Positions 7,053-14,796 of a DNA stretch of 64,000 nucleotides are shown here, piece by piece (the first letter of the stretch is position 1; every line of letters starts with the position of its first letter). Origin of the DNA: an uncultured Collinsella sp. (GTDB lineage: Bacteria; Actinomycetota; Coriobacteriia; Coriobacteriales; Coriobacteriaceae); contig UQKW01000002.1 of NCBI GenBank assembly GCA_900541885.1, positions 95,469-159,468 of the forward strand, in the 5' to 3' direction. The notes below the pieces were generated by a model. It saw only the letters and a program-made list of their open reading frames with translations. It was not told the DNA's origin and did no database searches. The translations under genes and the position numbers were made by a program.

Positions 7053-9140
7053 ATGGCCGAACTTACTGACCGCTTCGGGACCATGGTGTTCTCGGAGGAA
7101 GTCATGAAGGACTACCTCCCCAAGGACATTTGGAAGCGCCTTGCTGCAACCCTCGAGGACGGTGAGCCGCTCGACCTGGATGTGGCCAACGCTGTTGCCC
7201 ACGCTATGAAGGTCTGGGCCATCTCCAAGGGCGCTACACACTACGCGCACTGGTTCCAGCCGCTTTCGGGCATTACTTCCGAGAAGCACGACAGCTTCCT
7301 CGAGCCCAACCACGACGGCACCGCCATTACCAAGTTCACGGGCAAGAACCTCATCCAGGGCGAGCCCGATGCTTCCAGCTTCCCCAACGGCGGCCTGCGC
7401 GCCACCTTCGAGGCCCGTGGCTACACCGCCTGGGATCCCACCAGCCCCGCCTTTATCAAGGACGATGTCCTGTGCATCCCCACGGCTTTCTGCTCCTACA
7501 CGGGCGAGGCCCTGGACAAGAAGACCCCGCTGCTGCGCTCCATGACCGCGCTCTCGCGTGAGTCTAAGCGCGTTTTGGCGCTGTTCGGCAAGACCCCCAA
7601 GAAGGTCGTTCCTTCCGTGGGTGACGAGCAGGAGTACTTCCTGATCAAGAAGGACGCTTACCGCAAGCGCAAGGACCTGGTCATCACCGGCCGCACCCTC
7701 TTTGGTGCTGCTCCCTGCAAGGGCCAGGAGCTCGAGGAGCACTACTTTGGCGCTATCCGCCCCACCGTCTCGGCCTATATGAAGGACCTGGACGATGAAC
7801 TGTGGGCGCTTGGCATTCCCGCCAAGACCAAGCACAACGAGGTTGCTCCCTGCCAGCATGAGCTCGCGCCGGTCTATGGCGAGGTCAACGAGGCCATCGA
7901 CCAGAATCTGGTCATGATGGAGAAGATGAAGCTCATCGCCTCCCGCCACGACTTGGTCTGCCTGCTGCACGAGAAGCCCTTTGAGGGCATTAACGGTTCG
8001 GGCAAGCACAACAACTGGTCGCTTGGCACCGAGTCCGAGAATCTGCTCGATCCGGGCGACACCCCGCTCGACAACCTGCAGTTCATCGTCTTCCTCACCG
8101 CGGTGATCGAGGCTGTCGATAACTATCAGGAGCTCCTGCGTGCCTCTGTTGCCTCGGCCGGCAACGACCATCGTCTGGGCGCCAATGAGGCTCCTCCGGC
8201 GATTATGTCCATCTTCCTGGGCGACCAGCTTACCGAGGTCGTCGAGAAGATCATCGATGGCAAGGCTTCCGTCCATGCCACGCGCGGCGTGCTCGACCTG
8301 GGCGCCGATACCCTGCCCAAGCTGATGCAGGACAACACCGACCGCAACCGCACCTCCCCGTTTGCCTTCACCGGCAATAAGTTCGAGTTCCGTGCCTGCG
8401 GCTCCGAGCAGAACGTCTCCGACTCCAACCTGGTGCTCGATGCCGCCGTGGCCAAGTCGCTCAAGTCCTTCGCCGACGCGCTTGAGGGTACGCCCGAGGA
8501 TGAGTTCCAGGACGCTGCACTCGAGTACTGCAAGAAGGTCCTGACCGACCACCAGCGCATCCTGTTCTCCGGCGATGGCTACTCCGATGAGTGGCCCGTC
8601 GAGGCCGAGAAGCGCGGCCTTGCCAACAACAAGACCACGGCCGATGCCCTGCCCGCCTTTGTTTCCGATAAGGCTATCGCGCTCTTTGAGGAGACGGGTG
8701 TCCTGACCAAGGCCGAGGCCCAGTGCCGCTACGACTGCAAGCTCGAGAAGTACAACAAGCTCATGAACATCGAGGCCACCACGATGGTTCGCGAGGCACG
8801 TCGTACCTATCGCCCGGTCATTACCGCCTATGCCACCAAGGTCGCTAAGGGCCTTGAGACTATCCGTGCCGCTGGCGCCGAGGCCGCCATGCAGTGTGAA
8901 CAGAACACGCTCAACAAGCTCTGCAACGGCATCACCACCATCAACGACTCCATCAAGGCGCTCGACGCCGTGCATCAGAAGGCCGAGGGCCTCGATGGTC
9001 AGGAGCAGGCCAACGTGTACGCGCACGAGGTCGTTCCCGCTATGGATGCGCTGCGCGCCGCCGTGGACGCCATGGAGGAGATCGTGGCAGCCGACTACTG
9101 GCCGGTCCCGACCTACGACGACATTCTGTTCTACGTGTAG
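7053..9140 (+). CDS. glnN: Glutamine synthetase, type III
   Basis: Makes glutamine from glutamate, ammonia and ATP; the main ammonia-assimilating enzyme in many gut anaerobes. The 695-residue length and sequence (AELTDRFGTMVFSEEVMKDYLP at the start, HYAHWFQPLSGITSEKHDSF, and GDEQEYFLI) are those of the GSIII/GlnN class, which is about 1.5 times larger than GSI. The NEVAPCQHELAPVYGEVN and GINGSGKHNNWSLGT segments carry active-site residues for metal, glutamate and nucleotide. The ATG at 7053 is chosen because AAGGGAG lies seven bases upstream; the in-frame upstream extension from 6990 is unlike the family. Divergent from metF. Preceded by a multi-hairpin leader and followed by a strong terminator, so probably monocistronic. 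Confidence 0.96.
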   Translation: MAELTDRFGTMVFSEEVMKDYLPKDIWKRLAATLEDGEPLDLDVANAVAHAMKVWAISKGATHYAHWFQPLSGITSEKHDSFLEPNHDGTAITKFTGKNLIQGEPDASSFPNGGLRATFEARGYTAWDPTSPAFIKDDVLCIPTAFCSYTGEALDKKTPLLRSMTALSRESKRVLALFGKTPKKVVPSVGDEQEYFLIKKDAYRKRKDLVITGRTLFGAAPCKGQELEEHYFGAIRPTVSAYMKDLDDELWALGIPAKTKHNEVAPCQHELAPVYGEVNEAIDQNLVMMEKMKLIASRHDLVCLLHEKPFEGINGSGKHNNWSLGTESENLLDPGDTPLDNLQFIVFLTAVIEAVDNYQELLRASVASAGNDHRLGANEAPPAIMSIFLGDQLTEVVEKIIDGKASVHATRGVLDLGADTLPKLMQDNTDRNRTSPFAFTGNKFEFRACGSEQNVSDSNLVLDAAVAKSLKSFADALEGTPEDEFQDAALEYCKKVLTDHQRILFSGDGYSDEWPVEAEKRGLANNKTTADALPAFVSDKAIALFEETGVLTKAEAQCRYDCKLEKYNKLMNIEATTMVREARRTYRPVITAYATKVAKGLETIRAAGAEAAMQCEQNTLNKLCNGITTINDSIKALDAVHQKAEGLDGQEQANVYAHEVVPAMDALRAAVDAMEEIVAADYWPVPTYDDILFYV

Positions 9141-9170
9141 AGCGTAACTGACATATCGTCACGGTATTGA

Positions 9171-9209
9171 GCCGGGGTCCGCATCATGCGGGCCCCGGTT
9201 TTTGTTTGC
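9171..9209 (+). terminator. Rho-independent terminator of glutamine synthetase gene
   Basis: CCGGGG and CCCCGG enclose a further CCGCAT/ATGCGG stem, followed by TTTTTG. It starts about 30 bases after the stop codon. Confidence 0.9.
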
Positions 9210-9265
9210 GAAGGACGCTTTGAAGCCCGTTTTGGAACTGATTCGCCCACGCAATAAGGGGGCGT

Positions 9266-9480
9266 GGGCAAAAAACGTCAAATATGAGTACTGTCACAAG
9301 TCCTGTAACATTATTTATTTGCAAAATATGTAGTGTTACGCAACATATGTCCAAGTACTTAGCCGATAAACGTCTGCAATTTTTCCGCCGTAGGACGCCT
9401 GACGGCTAAATCGCCTTCTGAAGGCATGAAATCGCTGTTATTAAAATGGTAACAGTACTCATATTTGCCATTTTTTGACC
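9266..9480. repeat. MITE-like element with 29-bp terminal inverted repeats
   Basis: Bases 9266-9294 and 9452-9480 are reverse complements at 26 of 29 positions, with a perfect 15-base core (AAATATGAGTACTGT / ACAGTACTCATATTT). The 157-base interior is AT-rich compared with its surroundings and has no open frame of note. It lies between the glutamine synthetase terminator and the tRNA-fragment duplication. Size, TIRs and lack of coding content fit a non-autonomous element or a structured intergenic repeat. Confidence 0.6.
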
Positions 9481-9504
9481 ACAGGCCTTGCGATGATGCC
9501 GGGA

Positions 9505-9605
9505 TCCGCACCCTGCCGGGTTCGAATCCCGGCGCATAGGTAGCAAAAAGCCCGTCACCGCGGGGGTAACGGGCTTCTTAATTTAAATGGTGCCCCCAGC
9601 GGGAT
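9505..9605. repeat. Copy A of a 101-bp duplication containing tRNA fragments
   Basis: This segment is repeated at 9694-9794 with the same length. It begins TCCGCACCCTG, contains a T-arm-like stretch (CGGGTTCGAATCCCGG) on the plus strand without a usable acceptor end, a hairpin with GCCCG/CGGGC at 9549-9574, and ends with TGGTGCCCCCAGCGGGAT. That end matches the 3' end of the tRNA-Glu gene on the minus strand, so this copy carries a truncated tRNA-Glu 3' piece. Confidence 0.75.
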
Positions 9606-9693
9606 GTCCGCGTGCGGCTGGCGCCGCCCGCTTCCGCTGCGTCGCTCCGCTCCTTGCGTGCTGCGCTGGAAAACGCTTGCGCGTTTCCTCAGC

Positions 9694-9794
9694 TCCGCAC
9701 CCTGTCGGGTTCGAATCCCGGCATATCGGTAGCAAAAAGCCCGCTACCGAATTGGTAACGGGCTTCACATCTCAAATGGTGCCCCCAGCGGGAT
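9694..9794. repeat. Copy B of the 101-bp duplication, overlapping the 3' end of tRNA-Glu
   Basis: Same length and order of parts as 9505-9605: a plus-strand T-arm-like stretch, a hairpin, then the 3' end of tRNA-Glu. The period is 189 bp. Unlike copy A, the right end continues into an intact tRNA-Glu gene. This looks like the result of tandem duplication, or of insertion and excision at a tRNA 3' end. Confidence 0.75.
9733..9765 (-). terminator. Terminator downstream of tRNA-Glu
   Basis: On the minus strand, after tRNA-Glu, GCCCG..ACC and GGT..CGGGC form a stem followed by TTTTT. It is duplicated with a diverged loop at 9549-9574. Confidence 0.7.
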
Positions 9795-9853
9795 TCGAAC
9801 CCGCGATATCCACCTTGAAAGGGTGGCGTCCTTGGCCGCTAGACGATGGGGAC
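9777..9853 (-). tRNA. tRNA-Glu (anticodon TTC)
   Basis: The minus strand gives a full cloverleaf starting GTCCCCATCGTCTAGCGG. The anticodon stem CCACC/GGTGG holds a CTTTCAA loop (anticodon TTC), the T arm is CGGG-TTCGAAT-CCCG-like, the acceptor is GTCCCC(A)/(C)GGGGGC, and CCA is encoded at 9779-9777. Seventy-seven bases including CCA. Confidence 0.96.
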
Positions 9854-9912
9854 AGCGGGAAAGAGTATAGCAGACTTTTTTAGCCGTTCACATATCGTTG
9901 GCAAACTGAAAA

Positions 9913-9947
9913 ACCACCACAAAGGTGCCTGTCCCCTTTGTGGTGGT
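9913..9947. repeat. Intergenic REP-like palindrome
   Basis: ACCACCACAAAGG (9913-9925) pairs with CCTTTGTGGTGGT (9935-9947) around a loop containing CTGTCC. It sits seven bases beyond the stop of the MurT-GatD gene and may double as its terminator. It belongs to the same style as palindromes at 58578, 59964 and 60977. Confidence 0.6.
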
Positions 9948-9953
9948 GAGGTG

Positions 9954-12131
9954 CTAGGGGAGGAGCTTCATGGCGGCGTCGTGGGCGGCGCGCTCGTAGG
10001 TGTCGTCGAGGGGCTTGAGCGGCAGCAGGGCTGTGGCCTGCGCATCGCCGCGCCGCTCGAGGGCGTGCGCGATCAGCCAGTCGGCGAGCTCGGGGTTCTT
10101 GGGCAGTGCCGGTCCGTGCAGGTACGTGCCGATGACGCCCTTGAAGATCAGACCCTCAAGGCCATCATCGCCGTTGTTGCCGGTGCCCGTGACGACGGAC
10201 GTTCCGAGCGACGTGGCATCGGCGTCCAAAAGCGTGCGACCTCCATGGTTCTCGAATCCCACAAAGGGCTCAGGTGCCAGGTCGGTCTTGACGGCGACGT
10301 TGCCGATCAGGCGGTCGGAGCCGCGTACGGTCTCGGCGGCAATGACGCCCAGGCCCTCGATGCGATCCTCGCCCATATAGTACGAACGGCCGAGCAGCTG
10401 ATAGCTGCCGCAGATAGCGAGCAGCGAGCCGCTATCCTCAACATAGGCCGCGACCTTGTCTTTTTGAGCGAGCAGTTCATGTGCAACCGCCAGTTGGTCG
10501 CGGTCGGAGCCGCCGCCCATCATGACGATATCGGCGTCGGTCAGGTCGAGCACCTCGCCCATGTGGACCTCGTCCACGCGCACGGGAATGCCGCGCCAGG
10601 CGCAGCGGCGCTCGAGCACGATAACGTTGCCGCCGTCGCCGTAGAGGTTAAGCGCATCGGGATACAGGTAGACGATGCGCAGCGGGCGCGAAAGCTCGAC
10701 TGGCGCGATACCGACAGGAAGAGCGCTGCCGTCGGCACGGGCTATGGCGCGGGCAGCAACCGTGGCTGCATCGGTGCCTTTGAGTCCGTCGAGTTCTTTG
10801 ACCAGCGGCGGGAAGGCCGTGTAGTTGGCGACGGCGTAGAAGGTGTCATCGGCGGCCTCGTCTGCCACGGCGCCGATCGCCTGCGCGACGTCCGAGATAA
10901 TCGCGGCATCGATGCCGGCGTACTTGAGGCGTACCTGCATGTCGTGCGCACGCGTGCCTCCGGCAAAGGCGACAAGACCCGGCGCGTCGGCGATGCGCTC
11001 GAAGTCGACATCGTAGATCCACGAGACATCGTGGCCGTCGGCATCGTTATCGTTTAGGAAGAAGGCGCAGAGCCTGCCACCTGCCGTTTTAATGGACTGG
11101 ATCTGGCGATCGAAGCCCACGGGATTCTTGGCCAGGTTGGCCTCGACGGTGCGGCCGGCAATATCCCAACGGCCCATGCGACCACCTGCTGGCACGTAGG
11201 CATCGAGCGTGGGCTGCAGATACGCCGCGTCCACGCCCAGCTCGTGCGCCGCAAAGAAGGCGGCGGCAACGTTATAGACCATGTACAGGCCGTTGTAGCG
11301 CGTGGCGATGTGCACGGCGGGCGCGTTGGCCTCGGGTCCAAAGGCCAGGTCAAAGCCGTAGCCGTCGCAGCCGAGCTCAACGCCCGTCACGCGGCGGAGC
11401 AGCGCGGGGCGACCCCAGCCGCACGAAGGGCAATGATAGGCGCCCAGCTGTCCGTACTGCACATAGTCGTATTCCAGCGGGGCGTTGCACTGCGAGCAAA
11501 AACGCGAGTCGCTAATGCGGTCGGACTCGGTGCCCGTGGCGCCGTCGATGCCAAAGGCGATGCTCGTGTTGGGGACGCGCGCGGCGATCGAGGCGCACAG
11601 CGGATCGTCGGCGTTGTAGATGAGCGTTGTCGTCGGAGAGAGCTCCAACGCATGGGCGATGACGTCTTGGGTATGGTCGATCTCGCCGTAGCGGTCTAGC
11701 TGGTCGCGGAACAGGTTGAGCAGCACAAAGTACGTCGGCTTGAGCTTGGGCAGAACGCGTACGGTGTAGAGCTCGTCGCACTCAAAGACGCCCACGCGCT
11801 TGCCGCTGCTGGCGTGCTTAAGGCCGCCGCGGGCCTCGAGCAGAGCACCCACCACGCCAGGCTCCATATTGTTGCCGGCACGGTTGCACACCACGGTAGC
11901 GCCGCTGGCGGCAACGGCGTCGGCGATGAGGTTGGAGGTGGTGGTCTTGCCATTAGTACCGGTGATCACCACGCTGCGGTCGACAAGGCCGGCGAGGTCG
12001 CTCAGCAGCTCGGGGTCGATCTTCATGGCGATGCGGCCGGGGAGTACGCCGCCCTGGCGCTTAAGGACGGAGCGCAGCCCCCAGCGAGCGATATCGCTCG
12101 AGGTGCAGGCAAGAGATGAGCGGAGGTTCAT
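9954..12131 (-). CDS. MurT-GatD fusion: lipid II isoglutaminyl synthase in one polypeptide
   Basis: Amidates the alpha-carboxyl of D-glutamate in lipid II, using glutamine as nitrogen donor, at the inner face of the membrane. In most Gram-positive bacteria MurT and GatD are two proteins; here they are one of 725 residues. Residues 1-470 are MurT: Mur-ligase P-loop GTNGKTTT at 59-66, the MurT zinc ribbon (Cys212, Cys215, Cys234, Cys237), and the C-terminal Mur ligase domain ending near 465 with the DGHDVSWIYDVDFE region. Residues 483-700 are the GatD class I glutamine amidotransferase: RIVYLYPDALNLYGDGGN, nucleophile Cys574 in LAICGSYQLLG, and His672 in GTYLHGP. A short linker (about 466-482) joins them. 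There is no frameshift or stop between the halves. The ATG at 12131 is the best available start. Alone on its strand, with the two helical-repeat genes behind it. Confidence 0.92.
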   Translation of the reverse strand: MNLRSSLACTSSDIARWGLRSVLKRQGGVLPGRIAMKIDPELLSDLAGLVDRSVVITGTNGKTTTSNLIADAVAASGATVVCNRAGNNMEPGVVGALLEARGGLKHASSGKRVGVFECDELYTVRVLPKLKPTYFVLLNLFRDQLDRYGEIDHTQDVIAHALELSPTTTLIYNADDPLCASIAARVPNTSIAFGIDGATGTESDRISDSRFCSQCNAPLEYDYVQYGQLGAYHCPSCGWGRPALLRRVTGVELGCDGYGFDLAFGPEANAPAVHIATRYNGLYMVYNVAAAFFAAHELGVDAAYLQPTLDAYVPAGGRMGRWDIAGRTVEANLAKNPVGFDRQIQSIKTAGGRLCAFFLNDNDADGHDVSWIYDVDFERIADAPGLVAFAGGTRAHDMQVRLKYAGIDAAIISDVAQAIGAVADEAADDTFYAVANYTAFPPLVKELDGLKGTDAATVAARAIARADGSALPVGIAPVELSRPLRIVYLYPDALNLYGDGGNVIVLERRCAWRGIPVRVDEVHMGEVLDLTDADIVMMGGGSDRDQLAVAHELLAQKDKVAAYVEDSGSLLAICGSYQLLGRSYYMGEDRIEGLGVIAAETVRGSDRLIGNVAVKTDLAPEPFVGFENHGGRTLLDADATSLGTSVVTGTGNNGDDGLEGLIFKGVIGTYLHGPALPKNPELADWLIAHALERRGDAQATALLPLKPLDDTYERAAHDAAMKLLP

Positions 12132-12176
12132 GAAACCGTTCCTAACGTAAACGACATGGTCGGGTCGAGTGTGTCA

Positions 12177-13220
12177 CTAAAAACCGTAGCGGCGCGCAAA
12201 CTCCTGGGCAAGCTGCGACACGTCTTCGCAGGCATTGGCCCAGGGAGCAAAGTCGGGAGTGTCCGAGATAATACCGTCCGCTTCCCAAACGGCCTGATGC
12301 GAAAGATCCCAGGGATCGCGTGGCTCGGGTCGGCAGGGAAGGTACGGTGTCTGGTACATGGGGTTCAGCAAGAAGAACGCGCCGCCCTCGCAACGGTTGG
12401 CAAACTCACGCAGCGCGCGTGTCGCCGGGCGCATCTTGTTTGTTTTGAACAGCAGAATCGTGCGGGCGAGCAGATACCAAGGAGAGTTCTCGAGTGCGTC
12501 TGCCCCGATCTCTTCCTCGAGCTGGTGGGCTAGGGCAAAAAAGCCGTCCTCGTCTTCCAGACGAGCGAGGGCGAGCAACACGGTGCCTGCGGCTCGGGTG
12601 GGATAGCCTTCTGCCTTAAGGACGCGGCGGGCGTAGTTGGCGGCAGCACGGTAGCGGGCGCTCGCCATGCACAGCTGCGAGATGGCCTCGAGCGTGTGAA
12701 GCCACCCGATAAGAGCCGGCTCGCTCACGGTAAGGTCTGCTGCGGTGACACCATCGGCCAAAACATTATTGGCCCAGTAGTGCGGGGCTTCCATGTCGAA
12801 CCCGGGCACGCTTTGCTGCAGGTAATCGGCCGTGGTCGCCTCGAGCTTCATCAGATCGCCCGGGCAGGCGTCGACGGGCGTGTCCGCCAAAATGATGGCG
12901 AGCAGCTGGGCATCGAGGACATGCGCATCGATGCGGACGATCTTGAGCAGCTCATCACGCATATCGTCGAACAGGCGGTTGCGCGTCTGCTCAAACTCCT
13001 CGTCGCTGCCCATATCCTCGATGCGATGGAGCTCGTCGAGCAGGTGGCGATGAACGCCGGCATAGGACAGCAGCGCCTGGGCATGCTCGGACTGCGCATA
13101 CTTATGAGGGTTGACGCTCACGTCGTTATGGACAAGCTCGCGTGCTGCATCGGTGAGTTCGGGGTGCGACGCAAGGTAGGCGCGCTCCAGGTAGGCGGGG
13201 ATGTAGACGCTCGGATCCAT
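12177..13220 (-). CDS. Hypothetical helical-repeat (TPR-like) protein
   Basis: No family was recognised for this 347-residue cytoplasmic protein. It has no signal peptide or membrane segment and is rich in A, L and E, with amphipathic helix pairs such as RYRAAANYARRVLKAEGYPTRAAG and TVLLALARLEDEDGFFALAHQLEEE that look like TPR units. The ATG at 13220 overlaps the stop of the upstream gene by one base (TAATG), indicating translational coupling. The upstream protein is of similar size and style, so the two may be diverged paralogues acting together. The MurT-GatD gene follows about 45 bases downstream, but a functional link is only suggested by order. Confidence 0.75.
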   Translation of the reverse strand: MDPSVYIPAYLERAYLASHPELTDAARELVHNDVSVNPHKYAQSEHAQALLSYAGVHRHLLDELHRIEDMGSDEEFEQTRNRLFDDMRDELLKIVRIDAHVLDAQLLAIILADTPVDACPGDLMKLEATTADYLQQSVPGFDMEAPHYWANNVLADGVTAADLTVSEPALIGWLHTLEAISQLCMASARYRAAANYARRVLKAEGYPTRAAGTVLLALARLEDEDGFFALAHQLEEEIGADALENSPWYLLARTILLFKTNKMRPATRALREFANRCEGGAFFLLNPMYQTPYLPCRPEPRDPWDLSHQAVWEADGIISDTPDFAPWANACEDVSQLAQEFARRYGF

Positions 13221-14296
13221 TAGAGGTCTCCTCCCTTAAACGGCAAACCCTGCTCGGCCGCGCGCAGGATGCGCTCGTCGATCTGGGAACGCACGATGTC
13301 GTTGGTGGCGACCCAGGCGGCAAAGCTGGCGTTGTCGGGGGCGCCCAGGCCCTCCTGCAGCACCGGCGTCGCCTCGGACAGCGCAAGGACAAGTTCGTCG
13401 GTGGAGCCCACACCCACGTTGACGCGGGCATAGACGCCATCGGGAAACTCGGTTTGGAAGTAGAGCGCCTCGGCTGCGTGCGGGCACGAACGCACAAGGA
13501 TACGCAGGTAGTGCTCGGCACCCTCGTAGTCCAGCTCGCGCCAGGCAGCGCTCATCAGCGCGATGAGCGTCCACGGGTCCAAGTCACGCTCCGCATCTTT
13601 GGGGCGGCGGCGCAGCGGGGTACTCGCGAGGTACGGCACGGAGTGAGCGGAGCGAAAGCGCTTGAGCTCCTCGGCGGGGTATTCGAGCTTTGCCATGGCG
13701 AGCATCGCGGTGTGGCGGACGCCGGCAGGATCGTTGGGGGCAAAGTCGAGGCTGCGGTTTGCGGCTTCGAGCGACATGCGATAGCGGCCGCTAATGAGGG
13801 CACGTGACGCAAGGGCGGCGAGCCAGCGCAGATAGGGGCGGCGCATAAGGTCGCCAGCGGCCTCACGCTCGTAGGGGTCCTGCGCCGAGGCGATCTTGAG
13901 CGCCAGATCGTGCTCCACCTCGTCGCACTTGGACACCAGATACTGTACGTATTCCTCGTTGGAGCTGGCGGTGAGCGCCGTCAGCATGCGCTGGGCATCC
14001 CAGTTGGCCGGGTCGAGTGCGACTGCCTCGCGGAGCATGTTCTCGGCTGCGGCTTCTTCTTGCTCTGCCTGGGTATCGTCGGGGATAAAGGGAATGCGGT
14101 AGTCGACGGCCTCGACCACCTTGGCAATGAGGTGCCCGGCGCGGTCGCGGTCGTGCACGATGAGCGGTGCGGGGTTGCGGGTGAATTGTTCCATCAGACG
14201 CTCTACTGCGGCAGCGTCGGTGAGCGGGATATTGTCGCGGCGCAAGGCCTCAAGAACGAGGCGATGGCAATCCTCTTGAATGGGATCGAATGCCAT
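13220..14296 (-). CDS. Hypothetical helical-repeat (TPR-like) protein
   Basis: A 358-residue soluble protein of unknown function. The middle contains TPR-like helix pairs (RYRMSLEAANRSLDFAPNDPAG, then WRELDYEGAEHYLRILVRSCPHAAEA), with the A-x-N-x-S-L-x-F-x-P-x-D spacing typical of TPR repeats. The ATG at 14296 is preceded by AAAGGAGG. It is coupled to the next gene by a one-base stop/start overlap, and both products have about the same length and composition. No catalytic motif is evident. A scaffold or protein-interaction role is plausible; nothing in the sequence identifies partners. Confidence 0.75.
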   Translation of the reverse strand: MAFDPIQEDCHRLVLEALRRDNIPLTDAAAVERLMEQFTRNPAPLIVHDRDRAGHLIAKVVEAVDYRIPFIPDDTQAEQEEAAAENMLREAVALDPANWDAQRMLTALTASSNEEYVQYLVSKCDEVEHDLALKIASAQDPYEREAAGDLMRRPYLRWLAALASRALISGRYRMSLEAANRSLDFAPNDPAGVRHTAMLAMAKLEYPAEELKRFRSAHSVPYLASTPLRRRPKDAERDLDPWTLIALMSAAWRELDYEGAEHYLRILVRSCPHAAEALYFQTEFPDGVYARVNVGVGSTDELVLALSEATPVLQEGLGAPDNASFAAWVATNDIVRSQIDERILRAAEQGLPFKGGDL

Positions 14297-14544
14297 GGGG
14301 CCTCCTTTGCTGCGGTTAGGGTTCAGATGTTTCTATATAAGGTTCTAGTTTACCCGCATGTGGCACACCGGGGGTGCCGCACTTGGACTTGCACCTTTGC
14401 ACCACGAAGTCGGATGTCGCACAAATGTCGGCACCATGGACGGCCGAGTGGTATCACGGTGCCGCAAACGGTCGATTTTTGGCGGCGAACGGTGCATATT
14501 TTGGAGGGGCACCGTCCTGCCCGGGATATGTAGTCAACCTTGAT

Positions 14545-14690
14545 AAAACGTTTGCCCAGCTTGGGAGTATGAATGCCGCACAAGGGTCTTCAGGGATAGA
14601 AAAAACGTTTCATCATTGGCGGCTTTAGGTGAATAACTGACCAACCAGAACGGTAAAATAGTGTTTGTCTGAGCGTTGAGACGTTTAGAC
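14545..14690 (+). promoter_or_regulatory. Upstream region of iron alcohol dehydrogenase with AAACGTTT boxes
   Basis: The 500 bases between the two divergent units hold no gene. AAAACGTTT occurs at 14545-14553 and 14602-14610, and a related GAGACGTTTAG at 14679-14689. An A/T-flanked central CG is typical of LacI/GalR-family (including CcpA-like) operators. TAAAAT at 14654-14659 could be a -10. Which regulator would bind is unknown. Confidence 0.4.
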
Positions 14691-14796
14691 ATCGCGCATT
14701 GTCATCGCCGGCAACGCGCAAACCGGTCCTAACGGAGCCAATTGGGTGCTCCGTTATATACGCAAGTCTAAGAGGGGCTTGTTTAGGAGGCACAGT

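Noticed and set aside
7002..9026. 674-codon minus-strand frame opposite glutamine synthetase
   Set aside because: Mirror image of the strongly biased codon use of the glutamine synthetase gene; no motifs and no ribosome binding site.
9245..9270. Terminator at GCCCACGC/GCGTGGGC
   Set aside because: The stem is followed by A, not T, on the plus strand, and the T run on the minus strand precedes the stem; it is probably part of the border of the MITE-like element.
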